A stretch of 64,000 nt of DNA from the NCBI RefSeq assembly GCF_030272615.1, contig NC_081414.1, positions 824,367,396-824,431,395 of the forward strand. The letters run 5' to 3'. This stretch comes from Cryptomeria japonica. Lineage: Eukaryota; Streptophyta; Pinopsida; Cupressales; Cupressaceae. The notes under the pieces are model-generated. The model did no database searches. It was not told the origin of the DNA and saw only the letters and a list, made by a program, of their open reading frames with translations. Shown here piece after piece: positions 23,076-34,221 of this stretch. Position 1 is the first letter of the stretch. Every line of letters starts with the position of its first letter. A program made the translations under genes and the position numbers.

Positions 23076-24421
23076 TTTGTAAGGATTGGTGTGGGGTATC
23101 TTGTGAGTTTCAACTTTCTCACTGCCTCTTCTGAGATGATGTTGTCAGTTGAGCCTGTATCAACTATCACCTTGCACACTTTACCAAGAATTTTGCATCT
23201 CACCCTAAACAATGCTCTCCTATGTTTGGGTTCCTCCTTAACCGGTTGTCTGATCAAAATCCTATTGAACATCAAATTCTCACCAACTTCTAATTCAATC
23301 TTATCCACATTCGGTGTCTTGCTACTTGAAGAGTCTTCTTGTGCATAAGCAACCCTCTTTCCACTATTTGATGTGGTAGGCTTGTCAGTGCATCTGTATG
23401 CCGGGTGTCCCAATTGTCCACAATTGTAACATTTCATTGTTGCAAAATAGGAGTTACCTCTACCGGTACTTCTACCCCTATTTGGACCACTTTGTGCACC
23501 TCTTCCTCTAGAATGTCCTCCTCTAAGATTGGCTTCACTACCATGCTCAGTCAACGTGGCTTCTCCTTGATTCTTGGGTTCATTTGCCTTGCTTGGGTAA
23601 CCACCTCGATGACTCGCTTGATCTTTACCTCTACCTCTACCCCTATTATTGGAGTCTCCTTTCCTTTTATTCCTCTCTTCTACCTTGGTAGCAAGTTGAT
23701 GACACTTCTGGACAGTAGTAGGAGTCCATAGGCTTATCTCCTCTTGAATGTTCCACTTTAGACCACTTAGGTACCTAGCCACTTTAATGGATTCCTCTTC
23801 TTGGATCTTGGACCTAAGACACAGCTTTTGAAACTCCTCTGTATAGGAGGCCACATCAAGATCCTTTTGCTTCAATCCTTGTCTTTTCTTATGAAGTTGG
23901 ACTTCATAATCCTCTAGCAAGTAGTTCTCCTTGATCTTACTCGCCATGGCCTTCCAATTGGCAATAGGTAACTTCCCCATGCTGATTCTTTCCTCTTGCA
24001 AGTACTTCCACCATGTCAAAGTTGCTCCCCTTAATCTTGACTTGGCAACTTTAACCTTCTGAGCCTCTGTCACTCCTTCACACTCAAAGTGGTTTTCCAT
24101 ACCCTCAATCCATTCCATGACGGTGTCAATATCCATCCTTCCACTAAAAAGTGGCAATCCTTCAAATGATTTTGTATTCAAAGCCTTAATGGCCTTTAGA
24201 AATGGTTCTTCATTGATTATAGGGTCTAGTTCAGGTATGATATCATCTATATCAATAGCCTTCTTTCCTCTATCCTTGGTGTCCTCACCTCCAAGTCCTT
24301 GTGTCCCCTGATCAACCACTTCTTGCAATTTATCCCTTATCTCACTCATAGCAACTTCAAGGAGTCTATTTTTCTCCTTCTACTCTTCTACCTCTCTAGC
24401 CAACTCTGCATTAGTGACCAT
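23072..24421 (-). pseudogene. Gypsy gag with CCHC knuckle and protease active site
   Basis: An ATG at 24421 opens MVTNAELAREVEE, then a TAG at 24380-24382 interrupts, and the open frame continues to 23072. Core gag motifs: FSGRMDIDTVMEWIEGME and a helical capsid region with SRLRGATLTWWKYLQEE. An RG-rich linker (NNRGRGRGKDQ and similar) precedes the zinc knuckle CYNCGQLGHPAYRC, complete in all four ligands. The last part holds the retropepsin site VIVDTGSTDNIIS. The frame ends four codons after a one-base slip near 23100; the pol frame picks up at 23075. Confidence 0.92.
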
Positions 24422-24485
24422 TTTTCTCTCCCCTACTGATTCACCAGTATATAGAGACATACACATGCCAACAAATCTTTAGCTT

Positions 24486-24497
24486 GCTCTGATACCA
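24486..24497 (-). promoter_or_regulatory. PBS of gypsy chromovirus (initiator-Met tRNA type)
   Basis: Minus-strand TGGTATCAGAGC, three bases inside the 5' LTR that begins at 24501: an exact match to the common initiator-methionine tRNA PBS. Confidence 0.9.
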
Positions 24498-24500
24498 ATC

Positions 24501-26024
24501 TGCTGGGTTGGTGTTTGGGATAGACTAGCCTAGTCTATGCTCCTGGATCCTTTCGTTGGATCACCTGGTGTTTTCCACACACCCTAGGGTCTCTAGGACT
24601 TCCTTTTGTTTGAGGAATCCCCTGACCATGCCCAATCCACCCACCACTGAGTTATACTGCTGCTCCTAAGGTCTCACCTACTCATGAGACTCATAATCCC
24701 TTACTATGGCTAATAAGGGCTAATCTTGTTCCACACCTTCCAAGGTCTTAGCAAGGTTTTTCAGGTCTGTTTCATGGCCTATCCACCCATTCATGAGCCC
24801 CCAAGAGGTTTCAACCATTCAACCTCTTACCGATTTCACTATTTTGTGTTTTTGCCTACAAAATAGGGCTACAAGAAAGAGCCCCTATTAGGCCTCCTAC
24901 CCGGTCTTCTAGGGCTCCCTCTCCCAAATGGTGCCAAAACAACCCTAACTCCCAAAATGGACTGCTATTCAATTAGCAAGGACTCAAGGATTTTCTAGGT
25001 TTTGGGTCGGCCGTACAGTGCTTAGGGCAAATTTTGGGGGTTTTTAAGGGTTTTGTGAGGGTTTCTAGGATCTGCCTGGGTCACAGTGAGTACTTTGGGT
25101 TTTAGCCACCTTGTTTGGATTGGTGGAGGCTCCTCCTCTACACCAATGATGCTTCAACCATGCCTCTACACTTCCTCCAAAGGATGTTCTCTCTACTAAT
25201 CAACCTTGCTCTTCAAGACCTCTGCACCAACAGCCATTCCTAACCGGGCACTGTCCAATCTCGCCTAGGAATGGTTCTTTGCTTGGTCATCCTGCATTTT
25301 AAAGGATCTTTCTTGCTTGAGACTATAATATAGAGTCTCCACATCCATTCCCCATGGTTTCATGGTGGTTCCACAACGGGGAATGGAGTTAAGACTTCAT
25401 TTACACAATCCTGTCCAAAACTGGACAGTAAGACTGCAACTTACAAAATATTTACACACACACACTCAACCTACAAGTAAAAACCTAAAATAAATGCTTG
25501 AAATGAAAGTATTTACACCATGGAAGATGAACCACACAGTTTTGGAAATGTCTCAATCCATTAAACTGCTTGTCTACTTCATTCAAACTGACTAGTAACA
25601 GTTTCACAGTCATAGTCTATTCCTTCTGCTAGGGTTGTACAAGATCTGACCTTCCACACACAACAAGGGTCTGTGACCATTTTGGGTGGAAAAGTTGCTT
25701 GACAGCTTTTAAAAGTTTTCATGCAACTTTTGCATCTTTTGAGCAACTTTACTATTGTTGCTTTACATGACTCCCAAGCCTATTTTGGGCTATCCTAGGG
25801 ACATCAACATGCCAATAAGGCCTAACACACACTCCAGTCACACTCAACCTCTCCTACACAAGAAACTCACAATCTTGACTAAATGACCCCTAAGACCTCC
25901 TCTAGGACCCTACCTAGGACCTATGAGCACATGGCTCATTATTTTATGTACAATGGCTTCTAAAGAAGCATAATGCCAATAAAACAAAGAAAAAGAAGGA
26001 GTCTGGAAGGGTGCTCCTGCACCA
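24501..26024 (-). repeat. 5' LTR of gypsy chromovirus
   Basis: 1524 bp, TGCTGGG...TGCACCA, followed by the target copy CAACC. It carries the promoter of the element but no TATA box was pinned down by eye. Confidence 0.92.
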
Positions 26025-26029
26025 CAACC

Positions 26030-26155
26030 TCAATCGAGATGGGGGCTGGAATTTAAGCTTCTCTTGGCTCCCCCTTCTAAACCATCTTAGGAAACCCAGT
26101 TCTCCAGTTCCTCTTGGTCCTACTCCCCTCCTCTTGTCTTCCCCTTAATCCTTCT
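26030..26155 (+). pseudogene. Penelope-like element C-terminus, beyond the gypsy insertion
   Basis: Immediately after the target duplication the plus strand reads LNRDGGWNLSFSWLPLLNHL, the conserved end of GIY-YIG Penelope proteins, and reaches a stop at about 26150. It joins the block KEAIEIH at 18180-18205, proving that the gypsy element landed inside the nuclease end of the PLE. A one-base frame difference remains at the junction. Confidence 0.85.
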
Positions 26156-28440
26156 TTTTGGATCTTTCCCTTTTTTCAAGCCTATTTTTCCATCTTCTCC
26201 TCCTTTATTCTCCACCCCCTAGATCCTCACCTTCCCTTTGTGTCTTGTTCTTCCTGTCTGTTGTTTCTTGGCCCCTTTGTTTCCTTCTTGGATCTTTGTC
26301 TTCCTTGATGATTGTTCTTTATTTCTTCCTTGGTTCTTCTCTCTCTTTATTTTTTTTATTTGTCTCTTTCTTCAATTTTATGTTTTTTTGGTTCTTGTTG
26401 CTTGCGCTATATGTATATGTAGTATCTTTGGTTATATATATGTTTATTTTTCATCTCTTTTCTCTCTTGGTTTCATTTGTTTTGCATCTATTTGGTTGGT
26501 TCTTTTTGGGTAATATTTTTAATCATTTTATTTCTTTTATTTATTTTTTGTCCCCCTTGATTTTTGTGCCTCTGTCCTTGTGCCTTTTGTCCCATCTTTC
26601 TAATCTTCTAGGTCTACTAACATTCTTGTTTTCTGATCTCTTTCTCTCTGACCTACTCTCTTGCATTGATGATGGATCATGGTGTTTGATCCAAAATATT
26701 GGCAACATGAAAATCTACAAGATCAAATCCAAAATAATTAGAAACAAACCAAAAAAAATAGATAGACACATAGAACCAAATTTTGCAGAGATGAAAAAGT
26801 GAGGACACTGTTGCCCCAAGAACCATTGTTTGACACTTTTTCAATGAAACTTTAAAGAAGCGCTCATAACAACAACCTGGTTCTAGAAGTATCGCTATTG
26901 TGTACATCTAAGGCCATGGACAAGGTCACCCCAAGCAACATTGTTTGGCATTTCCGAGCATAAATTTTAGACACAGTTTCTTCTCTTCTTCCTATTTCCA
27001 AATCTATACTTCATGTCTGCATATATGATCTGAGATTTTTTGTGCATGTTGATCACTATCAATTTTACATCTTTATCCCTAGATCTTGCACTCAATTTAC
27101 ATCTTTCCATAACTCATTTTCAACTAAATTAAAGAAAATATAAATTTACCTTGTGTTCAGTCCTTTTCAATCAGATTTGAGATTGAGTCAAGTGGATCCA
27201 TTCTCCTTCTAAATGTAATATTGGAGATAGGTTTTACCCTAATTTGCATGCATAAACTTTTAAACCCTATTTTCCATTATTACAAGTTTGGGATTTTATA
27301 ATTTTTAGAGTTATTGTCATTGATATCTATCTTAATTTATATTGAAAACGAAGACAAATCAAACTCTACACCTAACACCAAACACAAATAAATAATTGCT
27401 TTAGTTCTCCTAAATTCAACGTAGAGAATCTTTGTGTATTCTTTATAAAAACCTCATTGTACAAGTGCAATTAATTATATAATCTTTTCTTTTGAGGAAT
27501 ATGACATATTTTCTTACTACTATCGTTTGTGGAAGGTGCTTTAGTTTGTTGCTTTATCTTGTAGACTTGTGTGGCGAACTTTTGTGTTGCAAAGTTCAAC
27601 TTGGTATCAATCTTTAATTCAACATGATCAAAGCTCAATCCTTAATTCAACAATAGTTACCTCAAATGAAATAGAACCTTAACCCTAACACTAATATAAA
27701 TTCAATTAATATCTAATCTTGTTTAAATTCTAATTGTAACCCTAACCCAAATGAATTTTTAGAGTCATTGTCTTTGCCATCTATCTTGATGAACTAATTA
27801 GTCTTATAAACTTGAAACTAAATCTTCAATTGAATCCAAGGCCTAATCCATACTCTAAACCAAATTGAATGGTAACTTGAACCATAAAACTAAACTTAAT
27901 TAAACTGTAAATCTTAAAACCATTATTAACAAGCTTATCTACTCTAAGATTCACATTGTTTGTCTTTACATTAAATTATTAACAAATGGAAATTTATTAA
28001 TACTATCATTAATATAATCATGACTCAATAATATTATAATACAAGAATTAATAAATATAGTAGTAATTATTTAGTAATTATAAAAAATTATGTAATAATG
28101 ATATTTAATAATACAATAATATAATAATAATTTATTCGTATAATATCATAATAATGCTAATAATATTAATAATAATAATAATAGAATAACCTAATTAACA
28201 TGATCCTATAGTACTATAACAGTGCTAATAATATAATATAATACTAATATTAATTACACTTTAATACATAAATTATTAAATTGAAAAAATTTAATATATG
28301 TATTATATGGATTTTTTATGAAAAATATACCCTCAATTCCTTTTCTATAAAAAAATAAGATTCACATGGTTATGCAATCTTTCTCTTCTATGAATCAGCC
28401 ACGAAACTTCTTAGATGCACTCGCTGAGACAACACGACAA
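26156..28440. other. Gene-free: pyrimidine-rich tract then AT-rich DNA
   Basis: 26156-26650 is T/C-rich (likely PLE 3' region or low-complexity DNA); its open frames are composition artefacts. 26800-28440 is AT-rich intergenic sequence with TAA/AAT microsatellite runs around 28050-28260. No gene, RNA or element end was recognised. Confidence 0.55.
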
Positions 28441-28486
28441 AGCCATCTCCTACTTACTGCAAGATATTCAAAGTAAAGGTGCAATT
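28441..28486 (-). other. Inverted third copy of the expansin-oleosin gene leader
   Basis: The minus strand reads AATTGCAC, CTTTACTTTGAATATCTTG, CAGTAAGTAGGAGATGGCTT. These are the same blocks, in the same order, as the 5' leader before the exon at 29749 (and 35469), with two short gaps. After the ATG the frame closes after 11 codons, so it is a broken copy. Confidence 0.7.
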
Positions 28487-29470
28487 AACGCAAGATATTT
28501 TTTTCAAAATTTAATACATTTTTTAAACTTAATTTTAATGATAAAAAACAACTTGAAGTATTAAAACTATTGTCAATGTTATAATGATTGAGGGATTCAA
28601 AAATGTTGAATTTGTTTTATAATATTTGAATAGACATTTATTCTTATTTATTAATTTTGCATAATATAATTATGTACTTTATAATCATGAAGTATGTTAT
28701 AGTATACTTGCTGATCTATTTTTGCACTGCAATTAACACTTACATCATTATAATTGTTGCCACCAATGTCAAGATCACCAATATGTCTAAATTATATTTT
28801 TTAGTTTAAAAAAAAAATGTAAAATAGACATTTAATTATCTACAACTAAGGTTTGAAGGTGTGACTCGTCATGCATTTCTTGTTAGTAAAATATCATATT
28901 TTTATTTAAAGTATAACTTATATGCAACATAAATGGACCGAATACATATTAGTAACCATAAATATGTGTTACTAGTTGAACTGAGTCCAATAATCGTTAA
29001 AGCAATTGTGCTCATAATATCCAATCTTACCACAAATTTATACTATATATTGTAAATAAATAGTCTACATGTAAATAAAAAAATTTAAAAAAATGTTGGT
29101 CAAAATAGATCTATAGTTGAACACATAAGAACATGTAAAAAAAAATATTGGTCAAAATAGACCTATAGTTGAACACATTAGAACATGTAAATGTGATATT
29201 AAAAGTATAAATATAAATATAAATATATTAACAAGTGAAATAAATAGTTTTTTGTTTGAAATAAAATAACATAACCATCCACTACAAAAAGTACAAATAT
29301 ACATTCATCAACAAATGAAATAAATAATTTTCTGTTTGAAATAAAATAGCATAACTATGCACTATAACCCGGTACAGTGACTTGGTTTTGGCGGCGGGCC
29401 CTACCAAATAAACCATTTCTAGTCTTACCGAACCCGATACACTCACTCGATAGATGGTTTTGACAGCGGG
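28487..29470. repeat. AT-rich DNA with short tandem duplications
   Basis: A 52-bp unit beginning TTGGTCAAAATAGA is repeated at 29096-29147 and 29148-29190. A longer unit with AAATAAATAGTTTTTTGTTT recurs around 29232-29350. At 29380 and 29452 two copies of a GGTTTTG(G/A)C-GCGGGCCC block occur. No gene is supported here. Confidence 0.55.
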
Positions 29471-29471
29471 C

Positions 29472-29585
29472 CCATTTCTGTGAAGACGTGTTAATTGTCT
29501 TCATGCTAGCCATTTCTGTGATGACGTGTTAATTGTCTTCATGCTAGCCATTTCTGTGACGACGTGTTAATTGTCTTCACGCCGG
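29472..29585 (+). promoter_or_regulatory. 38-bp repeat x3 with ACGTG cores, upstream of exon 1a
   Basis: Three adjoining 38-bp units start at 29472, 29510 and 29548, each beginning CCATTTCTGTGA. Each holds an ACGTGTTA word (ACGTG at 29486, 29524, 29562), similar to ABA-response/G-box cores. The block ends 54 bp before a TATA box. A promoter role is inferred from position and motif only. Confidence 0.55.
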
Positions 29586-29638
29586 CATTTAGAAGTAGGT
29601 CAGCCCCAATATTTCTATGCCTGCCAGAAACTTCTACC

Positions 29639-29645
29639 TATATAA
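29639..29645 (+). promoter_or_regulatory. TATA box of exon 1a
   Basis: TATATAA, 110 bp before the ATG at 29749. The following leader (CTTTACTTTGAATATCTTG, then AGTAGGAGATGG) is shared with the intact gene at 35469, whose ATATAA sits at 35339. Confidence 0.6.
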
Positions 29646-29748
29646 CGCAGGTGTCTTACATTTTCTTCTCACCAAGTTTGTTAACAAATTGCACTTCCTT
29701 CTTTACTTTGAATATCTTGTGTTGAGTTTTCCCAGCAGTAAGTAGGAG

Positions 29749-29842
29749 ATGGCTTGGTTAGGGCTTCTTGTTGTCCTTGTTATGTCTGTGTTGGCCCATG
29801 GTTCATATTCCACGAATGCCTACGCTACGTTCTCTAGTGGAG
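29749..29842 (+). CDS. Duplicated first exon (1a) of the expansin-oleosin gene
   Basis: Starts in the shared context AGTAGGAGATGGCT and encodes MAWLGLLVVLVMSVLAHGSY then STNAYATFSSG: a signal peptide and a variant of the HATFYGG motif. It is 31 codons plus one base, ending GGAG at a GT donor, so the splice phase is the same as exon 1b at 35469-35571. No second exon of its own was found downstream. Either it is an alternative first exon spliced over about 5.8 kb to 35671, or it is a stranded duplicate. Compared with exon 1b it lacks three codons and has lost the His and Tyr of HATFYGG. Confidence 0.5.
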
Positions 29843-30821
29843 GTAATATATTAATATTATAATATATTTTATGGTAATATATTATATTAATATATTAATA
29901 CTATATAATATTGAAAATTGGATATTGGATTCATATTTGATACCCAATATTTCTAACAAAAATCATAAGCATTGGTATTTTCCTCGGGATTGCATTGGGA
30001 TTTGGCTAGGACATGTCAAACTTGGAAAGTAAACAGAAAAAAACGTGTTTTGGAGTGACCTTCCTTGCTTTTCCAGACTTTGTTATGGTGGCTGACGATT
30101 TTTTTTTAGCTAAAATTGATCAAATGAAAAGTTATTTTTAATGACATTCTCAACTTTCCAACAATATAAGTTTTTCCTTATTTTGACTTTAATAAATAAT
30201 TATTATTCGTTTTCTAATTGAATTCTGAAAGTCCTTATTGATAAGTTGATTGAAAAAAATCTATAACTTTTAAATGATATCACATTTTTTGAATCCAAAA
30301 CATGTGTCACATTATATATTTTGCATACTATAGGATTTTTTTAAAAATGAATTTCATAAATTTTTGACCAAGTTAAGGTGGTCAGACATATGTGAGTTTT
30401 TATATTTTTAAAAAGTTATAGTAAAAAAATCATAATTAATTATTTACATAAAAAAAGTTATAAAAAAATGTGTCACATTTGGACACGAATCTTCTACTTA
30501 TATTTAAAATCTTATAAAAAATATTATGATTTGATTGTGGTTAGGGTGGTCAGACAAACACCTACTTCTTATCTTTTTCCTAAAATCTTAGTACTATTGC
30601 ATTGAATTTTCAAACTTTCATCAAATAGATTTATTTATTTTTAGATTACAACTAGTAGCAGTAGAAAATACATTCAATTTTATATAGATTCTATTCTTAC
30701 ATATTTTTAAAATAATGTTGATAACCTATTCAAATTTTTGCATCAAGCTGCCTAACTCTGTTTTTCTGAATTTTCATTGCCACTTAAGAGCCTATTTGGC
30801 CCCTCATGATCCTGCACACAT
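29843..30821. other. AT-rich stretch, no gene
   Basis: Begins at the putative donor site of exon 1a and shows no coding signal, no element ends and no similarity by eye to the 99-bp intron of the intact gene. Confidence 0.5.
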
Positions 30822-31518
30822 ACTCTCTTTTATATCCTCTCTCTATTTATCTCCCTCTTCGTCCCTCTCTATCTATACATATCTCCAAGTTTCTCTCTCC
30901 CCATATCCCTCTCTCACACATATGCATGCAAACACTCCTTCCTTCTCCCTCCCTATGTTTATCTCTCTATCTTTCTCCCTCTCTATCTCTCTCCCTCTCT
31001 CTATACTTCTCTTTGTCACTTGTCTTTTTCACCTTCTTTATCTATAACTTTTTCCCCCTCTATTTTTATCTTTGTATTCTCCCTCCAACTCTATATCTAT
31101 ATCTCATATCTACCTCTTTTTTATTCATTCCATCTCTCCTTCTCTATAGCTCTATTTGTCTCTCTATCTCCCTCTTTCTCCTCTCTCTATCTCTTTACAT
31201 CCATATCTCTACCTCTACATTACTTCTCTCCATATCTCTCCCTATTCCTCTTTATCTCTGTCTATCAAGCTCGAGCTCTATATCCCTATCACTTTATCTA
31301 CCCCTCTCTATCTATCCCTATCACTTTATCTACCTCTATCTCTCTATCTCTCTATATCTTTTCATTTCCCTCTATAACTCTCTACATCTCTCTCTATCTA
31401 TATACCCCCCCTCTCTCTCCTCCCTCTTTATATCTTTCCCCATCTCTCCCTCCCACACTCCCTTTCTATCCCCCATATCTATCTCTCTATCTATACCTCT
31501 CTCTCTCTTTCTCTCTCC
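30822..31518. repeat. Long pyrimidine (TCTCTAT-type) tract
   Basis: About 700 bp of C/T-rich degenerate repeat built from TCTC, CCCTC, TATCTC units. Long open frames on both strands here are composition artefacts. It is interrupted at 31518 by a solo LTR and its last bases resume at 32698. Confidence 0.85.
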
Positions 31519-32697
31519 TGTTGGCATTTTGTGGTTTATGCTGTGATTGTCATTGATGGACACACACTTGTATTAAGATCCCCTTTATATGTATGAGCTT
31601 ATGCTCAACCGGTATTTTGTTCCAACTGGTATGTTGTATAATAGTCTCTAGACTAGTGGTGATTTTGCAGAATGTGTTTCCCGGTCTGAAGCGGCATGTC
31701 GACCCCAAGCGGTTCACAGATCACAAGCGGTACGAGGAAGTAAAGCGGCACAACACATTCTTACCAGTCTTCATTTTTGTCAAACCGGCAACCGGTATTT
31801 TGTATGAACCGATAATACTCTGTGATGAGTTACCAACCGATATTTTGTGATGAGTTACCAATCCACCGATTGTTTGACGGTGCCAACACATTGACGGTGA
31901 TTCTTGTGTCGTGTTACTGAGTATGCCTAGATTCACTGAACCTAGGAAATTGTAATGTAATCCTATTGGACCGACATGAAATCATATTCCTTTAAAAGGA
32001 CATCATGTCTAAGGTTTTTAAGCTGTTGAAGAAGTTACGAAAAGGGTTAATGTTGAGCTAGGGTTTAAGGTGGAAGTGGAGAGCGATCTTAGAAGATCGA
32101 TTTGTAACTGAGAGAGAGATAGAGGAGACTGAAGTAATGCTGGAATGCATTAGCTGTGAGCAATACTGGATCTAACCAAGCAGTTTGTGCTATTAGATAG
32201 ATCAAACACTTGTTGATTACTCACATCTTTGACAAGTCTGTAGCCCTTAACCAGGTAGGCCTCAAAGCCTTTGTAAAATCCTCTAACAAGGTGGTTCACA
32301 CATGTGAATCTAAAATCCTCTAACAAGGTAGTCTTTAATCAGACTTATCTCCTAACAGAGATTGAGATTCCTAATAGGATCTATTCTGGTGAAGAACATT
32401 GTAAGACCTTAACCAGTCTGACCTTAACCAGTCTAGTTTCTATTCTGCAGATAGTGACTTGTGAGTTCCATCTCACCGTGGTTTTTCCCAGTTGGGTTTC
32501 CACGTCAAATATCTTGTGTTATGGTTGTATTGCTTTTGTGGGTGAATGTTTTATTCGCATTTTGGTTTGTATGTGTGGTAACCGGTTTGACTGTCAGACT
32601 GCTTTATCGGTTTATATTTAGACTGTGTAAGTGTTTTAGTGCAAAGATTTTTGGCATACTAATTCACCCCCCCCCCCCCCCCTCTTAGTATTCATCA
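31519..32697. mobile_element. Solo LTR of a copia-like family
   Basis: 1179 bp running TGTTGGCATTTTG...TTCATCA, with a 5-bp target duplication TCTCC at 31514-31518 and 32698-32702. Inside is the copia-LTR-like block CACCGTGGTTTTTCCCAGTT...GGTTTCCACGTC (about 32475-32500). Near its end is a run of about 18 C (32667-32684) before CTCTTAGTA. No internal region is present, so it is a recombined solo LTR. Its start resembles the minus-strand start (TGTTGG) of the copia LTR at 6969-8324, suggesting a related family in the opposite orientation. Confidence 0.85.
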
Positions 32698-32702
32698 TCT
32701 CC

Positions 32703-33334
32703 TTCTATCTCCAGGTGATCCCATAATACTGGGTTATACTTTTTGGCCAACCTTGACACTGATATCAACATTTTGCAATATATCTTTACTTTCTAACATT
32801 TATAGAAGCTAAACCGTTAAGAATTTGAAGATGAAGTAAACTACTGATTTGTGAGATTTTTCATATAGATTCTAAATATATGTTTTTTTAAATAATTAAA
32901 AATGAATTGTCCATATTTTTATGTAACTTTTAATAACTTAATATTTACAGTAATCAACACTTTTCAGAAGTGACATTTATTCTATAATACATAAGATTTT
33001 ATATAGCAAGAAGAAAATTCTAATTTTAAAAAAATAGATTTGTCACACCAATATCTAGTGTATGGATATTTTTTCATAAAATTTTGTTACATATATATTT
33101 TTAGTTAATTTTTTTAAGTCAAAGTAATTGTGATTTAGACAAAGGTGTATTTGGTAATGCGTAAATTTTATTGTATGCATTTGAATTAACTTCTTCTTTT
33201 TGTGTTGAAATGAGGATATCAATACCTAAGGAAAAGATATTTTTTACAAAAAAAGTTTTCCATTTTTCAATTTTTTTGCATGTGTGAAACACAATCCTTA
33301 TTTCTTGATGAAAAACCTACATTCATAAGAAATA
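32703..33334. other. AT-rich stretch, no gene
   Basis: Unassigned AT-rich DNA between the solo LTR and the microsatellite block; nothing coding or repetitive recognised. Confidence 0.5.
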
Positions 33335-33342
33335 TCTCTCTC

Positions 33343-33396
<54 letters not shown>

Positions 33397-33577
33397 CACA
33401 CACACATATATATATACACACACACACTCTATCCCACCATCTATATCTCTCTCTACCTCCCCCTTCCTCCATATCTATCTTTCTCTTCCTCTTTATATCT
33501 CCCTCTTTATCTCATTATCTCTCCATCTCTCTACTTGGACATGTCTCTCCCTCTCTTTCTACATCTCTATATATAAC

Positions 33578-33647
<70 letters not shown>

Positions 33648-33764
33648 TTTGTATCTATCTTTATGTCTATCACTATCCCCTATCTCTATCTCGTTACCTC
33701 TCTATCAATCTTCCACTCTCTCTTCCATTCTTTCTCTTTCTCTCTCTCCCTATTGCAAACATAA
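33335..33764. repeat. Compound microsatellite: TA, TG x20, CA, CT x30
   Basis: A TA run leads into (TG)20 at 33355-33394, then GG and CACACACAC, a TA run and (CA) again to about 33427: together an inverted repeat. A degenerate C/T tract follows, with a pure (CT)30 at 33583-33642. Confidence 0.95.
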
Positions 33765-34141
33765 CATGAACCTTGTTATTTTGGAGTTTGACTATCTTCT
33801 TGATTCATAGGTTTTGTTTCATTTTCATTTGGATCCCTATAAATACATATATAGTTTATTAGAAGCTATCACTCCTCCATTGTGACCTTTGTTTCTTAAA
33901 CAATGTAATTTTTTAAATAGCCTACCACTTGACCTCATGTTCTACACAAATGTACACACAAAATAAACTACAATTTTTCTTACTTACCTTTTGCACCTCT
34001 TTAGCATATCCATATCTCATGCTCCATATTTCTGTCTCTCTATTTGTCTTTCTATATTTTTCTATACATATATCTCTACCTCTATCCGAGTATCTTTCTC
34101 TTTCTCTTTAAATCCCCCCCAACTCCTCTATTTATATCACC

Positions 34142-34221
<80 letters not shown>

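Larger units (their letters stand above)
18206..26024 (-). mobile_element. Complete Ty3/gypsy chromovirus inserted in the Penelope-like element
   Basis: LTRs 18206-19802 and 24501-26024, starting TGATGGG or TGCTGGG and ending TGCACCA on the plus strand. The target duplication CAACC is at 18201-18205 and 26025-26029. The PBS abuts the right LTR and the polypurine tract the left LTR. The inside encodes gag with zinc knuckle, protease, RT, RNase H, integrase and a chromodomain-like C-terminus, in that order, on the minus strand. Six in-frame stops (all TAG) and at least two frameshifts disrupt gag-pol. Confidence 0.94.

Noticed and set aside
26158-26802. 214-codon hydrophobic frame resembling a membrane protein
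   Set aside because: T/C-rich DNA gives Phe/Leu/Ser-rich frames; overlapping frames are equally open, no start context or homologous motif, and it follows the PLE stop.
29749-29842. An independent complete secreted-peptide gene
   Set aside because: The frame closes seven codons after the donor site without splicing, and the exon is plainly homologous to exon 1 of the two-exon gene.
30806-31556. Long open frames of Ser/Leu/Tyr-rich protein (up to 246 codons) on the plus strand
   Set aside because: They lie in a C/T-rich simple-repeat tract; all three frames are open for composition reasons and cross into a solo LTR.
33354-33769. Open frames with (CV)n and (SL)n peptides
   Set aside because: Direct translations of TG and CT microsatellites, not genes.
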